Below the pieces are notes generated by a model, which saw only the letters and a list, made by a program, of their open reading frames with translations, did no database searches and was not told the origin of the DNA. A stretch of DNA of 64,000 nt from positions 712,001-776,000 of the forward strand of contig CP076355.1 of the NCBI GenBank assembly GCA_018798825.1, written 5' to 3'. Below are positions 9,310-17,629 of this stretch, piece by piece. Made by a program: the position numbers and the translations under genes. This DNA is from Ochrobactrum sp. BTU1 (lineage in GTDB: Bacteria; Pseudomonadota; Alphaproteobacteria; Rhizobiales; Rhizobiaceae). Within the stretch, counting starts at the first letter, position 1; every line of letters starts with the position of its first letter.

Positions 9310-10887
9310 TTATGCTTCCAGCCAGACTTTTTCGGCAAGGCGAGCACCCATCAGATTGAACATCGGATGCGTGGTCACGCCCTTGAGCTTCTTGGAGGTG
9401 GCGTCGAGATAGTCGCCAAACATTGGGATAAGCGCGCCGCCATCATTGCTGATCATGGCCTGCAATTCAGCGTAGATTTCCTTGCGCTTGGCCTGATCGA
9501 GCATTGCACGGGCCTCGAGCAGCTTGGCGTCGAAATCAGCGCTCTTCCAATGCGTATCGTTTTGTGAAGCGTTGGATGCATAAGCGATCGACAGAGCCTG
9601 ATCGGCAGTCGGGCGACCACCGCGATAAGACATGCAGAACGCCGCTTTCATCCAGACATTGTCCCAATATCCGTCTGCTGGTTCACGCTTGATATCAATC
9701 TCGATGCCCGACTTGACGGCGGCGGTGCGGAAGATCGCTGCTGCATCGACAGCGCCCGTGAAGGCGGCATCTGAGGCGGACAGCTGAATTTTCAGCGAAT
9801 CCATGCCCGCCTGCTTCAGATAGAACTTGGCCTTCTCCGGGTCATAAGCGCGTTGCGGCAGTGCTGCATCGAAGAACGGATCGGTGCTTGGGATCGGGTT
9901 GTCATTGCCCAGACGCCCATAGCCGCGCAAAGCGGTCTTGAGTAGCTGTTCGCGGTCAATGGCGTGCTTGACGGCGAGGCGGACGTTGTTGTCGGTAAAC
10001 GGCGCCTGCGTGCAATCCATCAGGAAAGAGAAATGCTGGCCGCCAGACGATTGAACGATGTTGAGGTTCGGATTGCGCTTCAACAGATCAACCGTCTTGA
10101 AGTCGAGCTGGTTGATGGCGTGAACCTGACCGGACATCATGGCGTTGGTACGGGCAGACACGTCATTGATTACGATGACTTCAACCGCATCGACCCAAGC
10201 CGAATTTGGCTTCCAGTAGCTCTCATTGCGCGTGAAACGCGAACGCACGCCCGGCTGGAAACGCTCGAAAACGAAAGGTCCGGTGCCAACCGGCTTGTTG
10301 AAATCGGTCCAGTCTTTAGGAACGACGAGGAAGTGATAATCGGACAGGATGTAAGGCAGATCAGCATTGCCGCTATTCAGCGTGATCTTGACCGTGCCAG
10401 CGTCAACCTTGACTACATCAGTGAATTCAGATGCGAGCGAACGCGCACCGGATGTGGTTTCGCCGCGGTGCAGATTGATCGAATAGACGACGTCGTCGGC
10501 GTCAAGCGTCTTGCCGTTATGGAAGGTTACGCCCTGACGAACCTTGAAGGTCCATTCCTTGGCGTCGGCAGATGGTTCCCAGCTTTCAAACAACTCAGGC
10601 ACAGCCTTGTTGTTGGCGTCGATTTCGACGAGACCGTTCATCAGCATGTAGGCCTGATTGACCGGAACCCAATCCTTCAGAAGGCGCGGATCGAAATTAT
10701 CGGTGGTGGAGCCGCCGCCAATACCAAGCTTGAGCACTCCGCCCTTCTTTGGCGCGCCATCGGCTGCAGCGGCTGCTGCCGAGGTGATCAAACCGCTCAT
10801 GCCAGTAGCGGCTAGAAGGCCAAGACCTGCGGCGCCTGTCATGAAGCTGCGGCGGGAGAGGTTAAAATCGTTTCGGTACCCAGTCAT
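9310..10887 (-). CDS. Peptide-type ABC transporter substrate-binding protein, Tat-exported
   Basis: 525 aa, extracellular solute-binding protein family 5. The N-terminus carries a twin-arginine signal (NLSRRSFMTGAAGLG, then an Ala-rich hydrophobic core ending near residue 40), so it is probably folded before export. Family landmarks include WTFKVRQGVTFHNGKTLDADDV and RLAVKHAIDREQL. It is the first gene of the operon (binding protein, B, C, DF, CocE hydrolase). AGGGG lies 6 nt before the ATG. Tat export is less usual than Sec export for this family. Confidence 0.92.
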   Translation of the reverse strand: MTGYRNDFNLSRRSFMTGAAGLGLLAATGMSGLITSAAAAAADGAPKKGGVLKLGIGGGSTTDNFDPRLLKDWVPVNQAYMLMNGLVEIDANNKAVPELFESWEPSADAKEWTFKVRQGVTFHNGKTLDADDVVYSINLHRGETTSGARSLASEFTDVVKVDAGTVKITLNSGNADLPYILSDYHFLVVPKDWTDFNKPVGTGPFVFERFQPGVRSRFTRNESYWKPNSAWVDAVEVIVINDVSARTNAMMSGQVHAINQLDFKTVDLLKRNPNLNIVQSSGGQHFSFLMDCTQAPFTDNNVRLAVKHAIDREQLLKTALRGYGRLGNDNPIPSTDPFFDAALPQRAYDPEKAKFYLKQAGMDSLKIQLSASDAAFTGAVDAAAIFRTAAVKSGIEIDIKREPADGYWDNVWMKAAFCMSYRGGRPTADQALSIAYASNASQNDTHWKSADFDAKLLEARAMLDQAKRKEIYAELQAMISNDGGALIPMFGDYLDATSKKLKGVTTHPMFNLMGARLAEKVWLEA

Positions 10888-10914
10888 GCGTTACCCCTGT
10901 TGAAGTCTTAGCTT

Positions 10915-11019
10915 GTATTTTATGCATAGCTAAATCGATTTTGCGGGTTGGACTAGCCCACACAGCTCGTAACTTTCAAGGGTTGTAAGAGGTTTTTATG
11001 ATATGACTTTTATGCATAC
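10915..11019. promoter_or_regulatory. Two TATGCATA palindromes in the divergent promoter region
   Basis: The 8-bp palindrome TATGCATA occurs at 10921-10928 and again at 11011-11018, each preceded by a T-run. They are exactly 90 bp apart, upstream of the divergent ABC operon (-) and the small membrane protein (+). Such spaced identical palindromes are typical operator pairs. No linked GntR-type regulator is present, so the binder is unknown. Confidence 0.35.
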
Positions 11020-11153
11020 CCCCATGCCAAATGTACCTCTTGGCTTTTATGGGAACAGGGATAAAGGAGCATTCCACAGAGACCTGCGGTGGCGCTTCTT
11101 CCACAAAAAAAGTTGCCTCTGCGATTGAAATTTTGCTGATCGTGGAGATCAAA

Positions 11154-11423
11154 ATGAGTTTGCCGGATATTGTTGGCTTGTTGGGTGCAGTTTTCTATCT
11201 TTCTGCTTATGCCCTGATTCAGCTACGTATTTACACGGTGGACGATGCCATCATTACCGTGCTCAATATTCTTGGCGGTGTAGCGCTGATTTATTCGCTC
11301 TCGTGGAACTTCAATCTGGGTTCCATTATCACGCAGGTGGCCTGGCTGGTGTTTACTGTCGTTGGTTACGTGCGGTTCCGTATGATGGCTCGTCGTCGTG
11401 CAGCTGTTATACCTGCCGAATGA
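11154..11423 (+). CDS. Small membrane protein, CBU_0592-like
   Basis: 89 aa from ATG 11154, chosen because GGAG lies 8 nt upstream; an in-frame codon at 11031 would add a hydrophilic, compositionally odd extension. The protein has three predicted hydrophobic helices (LPDIVGLLGAVFYLSAYALI, AIITVLNILGGVALIYSLS, ITQVAWLVFTVVGYVRF) and a short basic tail. It resembles the small CBU_0592-type membrane proteins of unknown function. It stands alone between the ABC operon and a converging LysR gene, 12 bp away. Confidence 0.65.
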   Translation: MSLPDIVGLLGAVFYLSAYALIQLRIYTVDDAIITVLNILGGVALIYSLSWNFNLGSIITQVAWLVFTVVGYVRFRMMARRRAAVIPAE

Positions 11424-11435
11424 GTCTCATCATCT

Positions 11436-12332
11436 TTACGTGATTGCGTCGGTTCCATTGCTTGCAATCAACCAGTCCGACACTTCACGCACAATTTTGC
11501 GCTGATGGCGGTCGGCTGGCCGCATCAGATAGAAATAAGCGTCTGATCGCATCATATGATCGTGGACGGGTACGAGCGTGCCTGCTGCAAGCTGCTCTTT
11601 GATGAGCCAAGTCCAGCCAAGCGTGATGCCGATCCCTTGCGTGGCCGCTGCAACGCAGAGGCCATAATCGCCCAAGCGCCATTCCAGTGCACCGGGAGGA
11701 GGGGAGAGCCGCGCATCCTGCCACCATTCAGGCCAACCTTGCCATTCGCGCATGGTGTCTTCGATTGAGAGTAGAACCGGCGCTTCCTGTTCCATGATGT
11801 TTACCACGCCGGGGGCGGAAACCGGCACAACTTCTTCGCGCCCCAGCACGGTTAGATTCACACCAATCGGACGTTCCTTGCGATAGAACAGCGCCAGATC
11901 AAATTCATCGAGGCGCAAATGCGCCACATCGTCGGTCACGCGCAGCCGGATTTCGATGCCAGGGAGCTCCGCTTTCAGCATTCCAACACGCAACAAGAAC
12001 CACTGATCAGCAATGCCGCGCGAACAGGCAATGGTTATCTGTCGTGGGCCTGTCCAGGCACGAAGGCCGTCGGTGACTGCCGTCAAATCGCCGAGCAGGC
12101 GGCTGACATCTGAGGCGTAGCTTTCGCCCATTGTGGTGAGCTGAACGCCAACGGGGAGGCGGTTGAACAGCTTGGAGCCGATGAACGCTTCAAGTTTGCC
12201 GATCTGACGACTGACGGCGCTTTGGGTGAGACCGAGCTCCAGACCGGCGCGCGAAAAGCTGCCAAGCCGTGCAGCGCTGTCGAAGACGACAAGCGCATTG
12301 AGCGGCGGCATAGATTGGCGTCCAACTGCCAT
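11436..12332 (-). CDS. LysR-family transcriptional regulator (GcvA-like)
   Basis: 298 aa from ATG 12332, preceded by GGAGAA at ideal spacing; an upstream in-frame start at 12371 lacks this. Residues ~8-65 form the winged helix-turn-helix (ALVVFDSAARLGSFSRAG... TQSAVSRQIGKLE), followed by the LysR effector-binding domain. It is divergent from the DoxX / glutathionyl-hydroquinone reductase pair across a ~200-bp region with two palindromes, so control of that pair in response to a quinone or electrophile is the likely role (inference). Confidence 0.87.
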   Translation of the reverse strand: MAVGRQSMPPLNALVVFDSAARLGSFSRAGLELGLTQSAVSRQIGKLEAFIGSKLFNRLPVGVQLTTMGESYASDVSRLLGDLTAVTDGLRAWTGPRQITIACSRGIADQWFLLRVGMLKAELPGIEIRLRVTDDVAHLRLDEFDLALFYRKERPIGVNLTVLGREEVVPVSAPGVVNIMEQEAPVLLSIEDTMREWQGWPEWWQDARLSPPPGALEWRLGDYGLCVAAATQGIGITLGWTWLIKEQLAAGTLVPVHDHMMRSDAYFYLMRPADRHQRKIVREVSDWLIASNGTDAIT

Positions 12333-12400
12333 AAAAATTCTCCGCAAGAATGAGGCTGTTGTTAATGCCATCTGAAGTCAGCTGCAAGATGCATCAATAC

Positions 12401-12442
12401 GAGAAAATAAGCGATTTTCTCATTTCTTCCATTTCGGAAGAA
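12401..12442. promoter_or_regulatory. Tandem palindromic operators between lysR and doxX
   Basis: Two adjacent inverted repeats. GAGAAAA (12401-12407) pairs with TTTTCTC (12415-12421), and TTCTTCC (12424-12430) pairs with GGAAGAA (12436-12442). They lie in the divergent intergenic region 70-110 bp from either start, where a LysR protein normally binds. Assignment to the adjacent LysR is inference. Confidence 0.45.
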
Positions 12443-12529
12443 GTTCATTTCGCCTTGGCTATCTTATCTTTATCGGTGCTTTTCGGCATGGTCTGCCTCA
12501 AACATTCATCATCGGAAATGAGGTCTATC

Positions 12530-12934
12530 GTGATCGACAATCGTACTGCGCCTTATGCTATTTTCATTATGCGTCTGGCGCTCGGCATTCTCTTTCTCGC
12601 CCATGCTGGCTTGAAAATTTTCGTCTTCACACCTGCAGGAACCGCAGCATTTTTCGGATCGCTTGGTCTGCCTGGCTGGTTTGCCTACGTAACCATTCTT
12701 TGGGAAGTCGTCGGCGCTATCGCGCTGATTATCGGCATCTTTCCGCGCATTGCAGCTGTTGCTCTTATTCCGATCCTGCTCGGTGCGATTTTCACCGTTC
12801 ACGGTGCAGCTGGCTTCTTTTTCACTAACGCCAATGGTGGTTGGGAGTTTCCTGCATTCTGGATCGTTGGGCTTATCGTCGTGGCATTGGGTGGCAATGG
12901 CGCTTATGCTGCGAAGCCGAGTGCATCTGCCTAA
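12530..12934 (+). CDS. DoxX family membrane protein
   Basis: 134 aa from GTG 12530, which has GAGG 6 nt upstream; ATG 12518 in the same frame is an alternative with a poor ribosome site, and longer versions add a non-DoxX extension. It has four hydrophobic helices, with the family pattern MRLALGILFLAHAGLKI at the start of helix 1 and a Gly/aromatic FFTNANGGWEF loop before helix 4. DoxX proteins are small membrane redox-linked proteins of poorly defined function. It is 80 bp ahead of a glutathione-dependent quinone reductase, probably co-transcribed. Confidence 0.8.
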   Translation: MIDNRTAPYAIFIMRLALGILFLAHAGLKIFVFTPAGTAAFFGSLGLPGWFAYVTILWEVVGAIALIIGIFPRIAAVALIPILLGAIFTVHGAAGFFFTNANGGWEFPAFWIVGLIVVALGGNGAYAAKPSASA

Positions 12935-13014
12935 ATAGCAGACATCGCTATTTGCTGGATATGCGGGGAGGGAACTCTCCGCAATTCTAACGACAATTTT
13001 CAAGGATAAGCGCC

Positions 13015-13983
13015 ATGCTTGTAGATGGTAAGTGGACAGAAGACTGGCAGCCAGTTCAAGCAAAAGATGAGAAAGGCGGTTTCGTGCGCCAGATTTCCGG
13101 CTTTCGAAACTGGATAACTCCCGACGGTAGCGCAGGTCCGACGGGTGAGGCGGGCTTCAAAGCAGAAGCAGGTCGCTACCATCTTTATGTCGCTTATATC
13201 TGCCCATGGGCGTCACGCACCTTAATCGGCCGTAAGCTCAAAGGGCTGGAAGATGTAATTTCGATCTCGGTGGTAGAACCTGCTCTGACCAATCAGGGCT
13301 GGCGATTTGGCGACTATCCGGGCGCTGATCGTGATGTTCTCAATGGCGCCACTTATATGCACGAGATCTACACCAAAGCAGATCCACATTATACGGGCCG
13401 CGCTACAGTGCCTGTGCTGTGGGACAAGCAAAAACAGACCATCGTCAACAATGAGTCCGCTGACATTCTTCGGATGCTCAACTCAGGTTTTGGCGATCTT
13501 GCCAGCGCGGATTTCGATTTTTATCCGGAAGCCTTGCGCTCAGAAATCGACGAGTTGAACGAGTATATTTATCCTCGGCTCAACAACGGCGTTTATCGCA
13601 CGGGATTCGCCACAACGCAGATCGCCTATGAGGAAGCTTTCCGCGACGTGTTCAAGGCGCTTGCTGTGCTTGAGGAAAAGCTCGATGGAAAGGGTTCATT
13701 CCTGTTTGGCGAGAGCCTGACGGAAACGGATATTCGGCTGTTTGTGACGCTCATACGCTTTGATGCTGCCTATTACGGCTTGTTCAAATGCAATCTCCGG
13801 CAGTTGAAGGACTATCCGGCGCTGAGTGGCTGGCTGTTGCGCGTTTTGGATATTCCGGGCGTGCGTGAAACGGTCAATATTGATCATATCAAGCGGGGAT
13901 ACTATTCGATCAAGGCGTTAAACCCCACAGGCATTGTACCGATAGGTCCAGATTTGCTGGGGATTGAAAGCGTTCAAACCTGA
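13015..13983 (+). CDS. Glutathionyl-hydroquinone reductase (GST superfamily, Xi/YqjG type)
   Basis: 322 aa, length typical for the family. The thioredoxin-like N-terminal domain carries the YICPWA motif with catalytic Cys63, the hallmark of S-glutathionyl-hydroquinone reductases, and a NNESADIL glutathione-contact segment follows. The C-terminal half is the all-helical GST domain (FGESLTETDIRLFVTLIRFD). It reduces glutathionyl-hydroquinones back to hydroquinones in the cytoplasm, detoxifying quinones. A good ribosome site (AAGGA) precedes the ATG. Its likely partner is DoxX upstream, both under the divergent LysR. Confidence 0.9.
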   Translation: MLVDGKWTEDWQPVQAKDEKGGFVRQISGFRNWITPDGSAGPTGEAGFKAEAGRYHLYVAYICPWASRTLIGRKLKGLEDVISISVVEPALTNQGWRFGDYPGADRDVLNGATYMHEIYTKADPHYTGRATVPVLWDKQKQTIVNNESADILRMLNSGFGDLASADFDFYPEALRSEIDELNEYIYPRLNNGVYRTGFATTQIAYEEAFRDVFKALAVLEEKLDGKGSFLFGESLTETDIRLFVTLIRFDAAYYGLFKCNLRQLKDYPALSGWLLRVLDIPGVRETVNIDHIKRGYYSIKALNPTGIVPIGPDLLGIESVQT

Positions 13984-14061
13984 CGAACCGCTTTAATTAT
14001 TTCCATATTTTGACTATTTTAGGCAATAGGAGCGTATAAATAGCCAAAACGGAAACAATCA

Positions 14062-14979
14062 ATGGATCGCCTTGATAGTGAGCGGATGTTTGTCGCGGTC
14101 CTTGATACGGGCAGTTTTTCAGCGGCGGCTCAAAGGCTTGGGACGAGCAGCGGGCAGGCGTCAAAACTCATCTCAAAGCTTGAGTCGGGTTTAGGGGTTC
14201 AGCTCATAAAGCGCACAACACGAGCGCTCTCGCCGACAGAGGTCGGTTACGCATATTATGAGCGTATCAAGGGCTTAGTGCAGGATTTTGATGCTTTAGA
14301 TGCATCCGTACGCAATGCATCCGGTGCACCGAGCGGGCGTATAAGGCTTACGGCACCCATGTCTTTCGGGACATTGCAACTGACACCAATCCTGCTGGAA
14401 TTTGCGAAAATATTTCCAGATATACAAATTGACGTCAGTTTCTCAGATCGTATTGTCAATCTGGTGGACGAGGGGTTCGATATTGGTGTTCGCATTGGCA
14501 AACCGCTTGATAGCAGTTTGATTGCAAGACGGCTCTGCGACGCTCGGGTGGTTTTGGTCGCGGCACCTTCCTATGTCAGCGAACACGGCTTACCCACCCA
14601 CCCGCGCGAACTCTCCGAACATAGCTGTATTATCGACACGAATTTCCGAGATCCCTTGATCTGGCGATTTAAACCCGCGCATGATGGTGAAATCCAGTCA
14701 GCGGCAGTCACAGGGCGGCTTCAGTTTTCAAACGGCGAAGCTTGTATGGAGGCCGCCGCAGCGGGATTGGGAATAGCTCATGTGCCGTCTTTTATAGCTG
14801 GGCCATACATTCGGGATGGCCGTGTGCAACAATTGCTACGTGATTATGAAGATCAACCGCTGGGCGTATATGCTGTCTATCCGCCTGCCAGGCACCTGGC
14901 GATCAAAGTGCGTGCATTGGTGGATTATTTGGTCGATCATCTACATGGAGAGCCATGCTGGGACCGTGGGTGGCTTTGA
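14062..14979 (+). CDS. LysR-family transcriptional regulator (CrgA/AaeR-like)
   Basis: 305 aa. Residues ~1-60 carry the LysR winged helix (MFVAVLDTGSFSAAAQRLG then SSGQASKLISKLE), followed by the substrate-binding regulatory domain with the IRLTAPMSFGTLQLTP block of the CrgA-like branch. GGAAA precedes the ATG. It follows the quinone reductase gene by 78 bp on the same strand but may have its own promoter. Its target genes cannot be named; the next feature downstream is an inserted mobile element. Confidence 0.85.
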   Translation: MDRLDSERMFVAVLDTGSFSAAAQRLGTSSGQASKLISKLESGLGVQLIKRTTRALSPTEVGYAYYERIKGLVQDFDALDASVRNASGAPSGRIRLTAPMSFGTLQLTPILLEFAKIFPDIQIDVSFSDRIVNLVDEGFDIGVRIGKPLDSSLIARRLCDARVVLVAAPSYVSEHGLPTHPRELSEHSCIIDTNFRDPLIWRFKPAHDGEIQSAAVTGRLQFSNGEACMEAAAAGLGIAHVPSFIAGPYIRDGRVQQLLRDYEDQPLGVYAVYPPARHLAIKVRALVDYLVDHLHGEPCWDRGWL

Positions 14980-15105
14980 CGCGGCTGGGTTTTGAAGAGC
15001 AGGGTCCTACGACACAGCAGTAAACAAGTATTCGGAGATCCAATTTCTTCCACGGCTAACCACATGAATTCATTTGCAAGTCGCACTTCAAACTAGAACC
15101 CACCC

Positions 15106-15126
15106 CCGTTATACACATTGTTTTAG
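15106..15126. repeat. Left copy of the direct repeat flanking the insertion element
   Basis: CCGTTATACACAT at 15106-15118 recurs exactly at 17630-17642. If the repeat is extended to 21 bp (15106-15126 against 17630-17650) the copies match at 16 of 21 positions, and they then abut both element ends exactly. This fits a decayed long target duplication, known for IS1202-type elements. Confidence 0.55.
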
Positions 15127-15183
15127 CAAGTTAAAGTTGCGACGTTCCCAGCAGATTACAGATGCGACAGGTGCTGACGTTCA

Positions 15184-15231
15184 GCCCCCATTCCGAGAGG
15201 CTGGTCGGGGTTGCAAACGAGGAATGGGGGC
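15184..15231. repeat. Perfect 11-bp inverted repeat inside the left end of the element
   Basis: GCCCCCATTCC (15184-15194) pairs with GGAATGGGGGC (15221-15231) around a 26-nt loop. There is no T-run, so it is not a simple terminator. It lies between the left terminal repeat and the passenger gene, where it could block read-through translation or transcription into the element, or act as a regulatory site. Confidence 0.5.
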
Positions 15232-15339
15232 GGGTGAATATCCACCTCTTCGGCTTTAGCTTTCTTAGTAGCAATTGTTCTGTCAGCAGTTGATACTCGG
15301 CTCACCTGCATCGGGCAGGAGAGGGATCCAAGTCGTACA

Positions 15340-16077
15340 ATGCTACCAAAAATCTGCCTGCAAGGTGACGTCGATATCGCTGCACTCTCACCACTGCTTC
15401 GCGGCATGCTGCTTGCAGTTGCCTATGCTCAGCGCGAGGGTGGCATCGGACTAACGGCAACCGGCGCGATGAACCGCAAGTTCGTGCATTGGGCTGCTGA
15501 GAACTTCCTCTGGCCCAGGTTCACAGCCAAAGACCTCTTCAGCATGCACAAGGTGCTCAATGAAAACGACATGCCACCACTTTGTGTTGTGCACGACCTG
15601 ACCCGTTATCTGAAGCTTCTTCGCCGCAGGAAAAATGTACTGCTGCCAACCAAACGTGGCCTGGAGTTTCTGGTCAATCCGCAAGCCTTCTTCGATCTGA
15701 TCGCCACCGATTATCTCTATTCGTATATTCATGCCACCGAACGTAAAGAGGCGATCCAGGCACGATTGCGTTGGTGGCGTATGTATCTCAATCTGCTCAA
15801 TATCAAGACCAGAGAAGGGTGTAAGCCGATGGACATTCTAAAGATACTCTATCCGGATATCGCTCATCTGTCCGACACTGAAATAACCGTCGATGCGTGG
15901 GACCTGAAATTCGAGCTTCGGTACGGTGTCCTGCGACGCTTATGCTGGCTCGGCCTGCTTTTTGAGGCAAGAGAAGGGCTCAGCTTGCTTGACGACGGAA
16001 CCTTCCACAAAACACCGCTTTGGACAGCTTGCCTGCAATTGGAGTCGGATATGCAAAGCGATATCGGCGTCCATTGA
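15340..16077 (+). CDS. Uncharacterised protein carried by the insertion element
   Basis: 245 aa, not recognised. The ATG at 15340 has AGGAGAGGG 15-23 nt upstream, which is far. The frame stays open back to ~15238 without a standard start and would encode a hydrophobic stretch, so the gene may be 5'-truncated. The protein is soluble and rich in Trp, Arg and Leu, with a conserved-looking block GGIGLTATGAMNRKFVHWAA (~residues 34-53), a lysine/arginine-rich segment LLRRRKNVLLPTKRG that looks like a winged-helix wing, and RWWRMYLNLL. It converges with the transposase inside the element repeats, so it is cargo. A DNA-binding accessory role is possible but unproven. Confidence 0.6.
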   Translation: MLPKICLQGDVDIAALSPLLRGMLLAVAYAQREGGIGLTATGAMNRKFVHWAAENFLWPRFTAKDLFSMHKVLNENDMPPLCVVHDLTRYLKLLRRRKNVLLPTKRGLEFLVNPQAFFDLIATDYLYSYIHATERKEAIQARLRWWRMYLNLLNIKTREGCKPMDILKILYPDIAHLSDTEITVDAWDLKFELRYGVLRRLCWLGLLFEAREGLSLLDDGTFHKTPLWTACLQLESDMQSDIGVH

Positions 16078-16083
16078 CGCCCT

Positions 16084-17516
16084 TTATTCCGGCGCTGGCT
16101 GTCTCAATAAAGCTTGTTCTCGCCGGGCAATGACGGCAGGGTCGTTCATGTAAGCTGTGCGCGATTTACGCTCTCGCTTCTGATAGCCATTCCCGACACT
16201 GCCGTCAGGTATACCAAACATATGGTTGGCCTGACCAGTACGACGCGGACCGCTTTTGCTGCGTTGCTGCTCCCGTCCCGCCTGCATCTCAGCGACGATC
16301 AACAGCATGTCATCCAGCCGTTTGTTCTCGACAACAGGTGAGCGATGAATGGAACGAAGCTTGTCGAATGTTGTATAGGGCAGGGTGTCCGTACCGTGCA
16401 TGATCTCCAGACGTCCGTCGGGATAGTCGCAGACAATGACCTTCTGCCGCGCAAGCCGCTTTGCAACTTCGGTCGGTTCCAGGATGAACAGCACTTTATC
16501 ATAGCGTAGTGTCAGTGTTTGTGACAGCGTTCGCACTTCCTTCCGGCACAGCGCACCATCAATATTCTCATGCGCTGCCAGCGGTCGATGCATGTCCTTG
16601 GGATTGCGTGGCTCCTTGCCAAAACGGGCATTGAAATCTGCAATATATTCCGGCGCATATGCATTGGCTGCTTCGATCGTATCGATGCCGCGCAGCCGCA
16701 ATTCCTTAACCAGACGATCCTGCAAAGTCCTGTTTGCCCGCTCAACACGGCCTTTGGCCTGTGGAGTATTGGCACAGATAATGTCGATGTTGAGCTCATA
16801 AAGTGCCCGACCAAACTGTGTCAGGCCGCTTGTTCGATCTTGCTTCGACGGATGAAGCGAACGAAAAACGCCGTGTTTGTCGCTATAGAAAGCTAGTGGT
16901 TTGCCCCATTGCTGGAGATATGCCTTCGTCGCATGAAAATAATCAAACGTGTTCTCTGAGCCCGCAAAACGCAAATGCAGGAGCTTGCCAGTGGCATCGT
17001 CGATATAAACGAGGAGGGCGCATTTGGGACCCGCTCCTCGAACCACCAATGATGCGAGCCGTCGATCTGTATCAGTTCACCAAAGCAATCACGCCGGCCG
17101 CGCGGTTGATGCAGTTGCCGCTTGCGTTCGCGACGTGATGTCCACAATCCCGCTGCTGTCATCCATTGCCGCAGCGTCTCCTTGCTGACTGAAAGCCGAT
17201 GGCGTTCAATCAGCTTCTCACAGGCCAGTGTCGGCCCAAAGTCCCGATAATACGTCCGTACAATATCCAGAATATCATTCCGGAAATCCTCGCCATAACG
17301 GCGATTGCTCGGACGACCGCGCTTGCCCGAAACAAGGCCCGCTGCACCAAGCCGATCAAATGCCTGTAACATCCGATGAATCTGACTACGACTGAGGCCA
17401 AGCAGCGCCGCTGCCTCCACCACACGAAGCTGATTATCTCTGATTTGCTGAACAGTCTTCAGCCGGTTGAGTTCTTTCTGCGACATCGTGATCAAACAAG
17501 ACATGACGGCTCCCAT
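16084..17516 (-). pseudogene. ISNCY/IS1202-type DDE transposase, frameshifted
   Basis: The transposase is read in two frames: 17516 to ~17030 (helix-turn-helix LRVVEAAALLGLSRSQIHRM, then first catalytic Asp in LIQIDGSHHWWFEER) and ~17045 to 16084 (LLVYIDDATG, second Asp in FYSDKHGVF, Glu in TPQAKGRVERANRTLQDRL). The frames join if one G is restored in the run complementary to 17030-17032: FEER is then followed by GPKCALLVY in one reading frame. The corrected product would be ~476 aa, normal for the group. The cause may be a real mutation, a sequencing error in a homopolymer, or less likely programmed frameshifting. As read, the element cannot make full-length transposase. Confidence 0.85.
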
Positions 17517-17629
17517 CCGCTGTTTGCTGCTGAAAGCCCAATCTTCCTTTCCGCGTTCGATTTGAAAAGGGCAAGAGAGGCAAAAATTGTCGCATCTCTA
17601 AATTGCCCATGTGTCGCATCTGTATATTG

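Larger units (their letters stand above)
15127..17629. mobile_element. ISNCY/IS1202-type insertion element with passenger gene
   Basis: About 2.5 kb. The termini are imperfect inverted repeats: 15127-15143 matches the complement of 17613-17629 at 13 of 17 positions. A 13-bp exact inverted repeat TACAGATGCGACA lies at 15157-15169 and 17612-17624. TGTCGCATCT is repeated directly at 17588 and 17612, probably transposase binding boxes. Inside are a passenger ORF (+) and a DDE transposase (-) that converge 6 bp apart. The element is flanked by a 13- to 21-bp direct repeat. Element length is large for an IS because of the passenger. Boundaries are my reading; the exact ends could shift by ~8 bp on the left. 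Confidence 0.65.

Noticed and set aside
9964..10815. 283-codon plus-strand ORF antisense to the binding protein
   Set aside because: Shadow frame of a well-supported gene.
11031..11153. N-terminal extension of the small membrane protein
   Set aside because: Start lacks a ribosome site and overlaps the promoter palindrome; ATG 11154 fits better.
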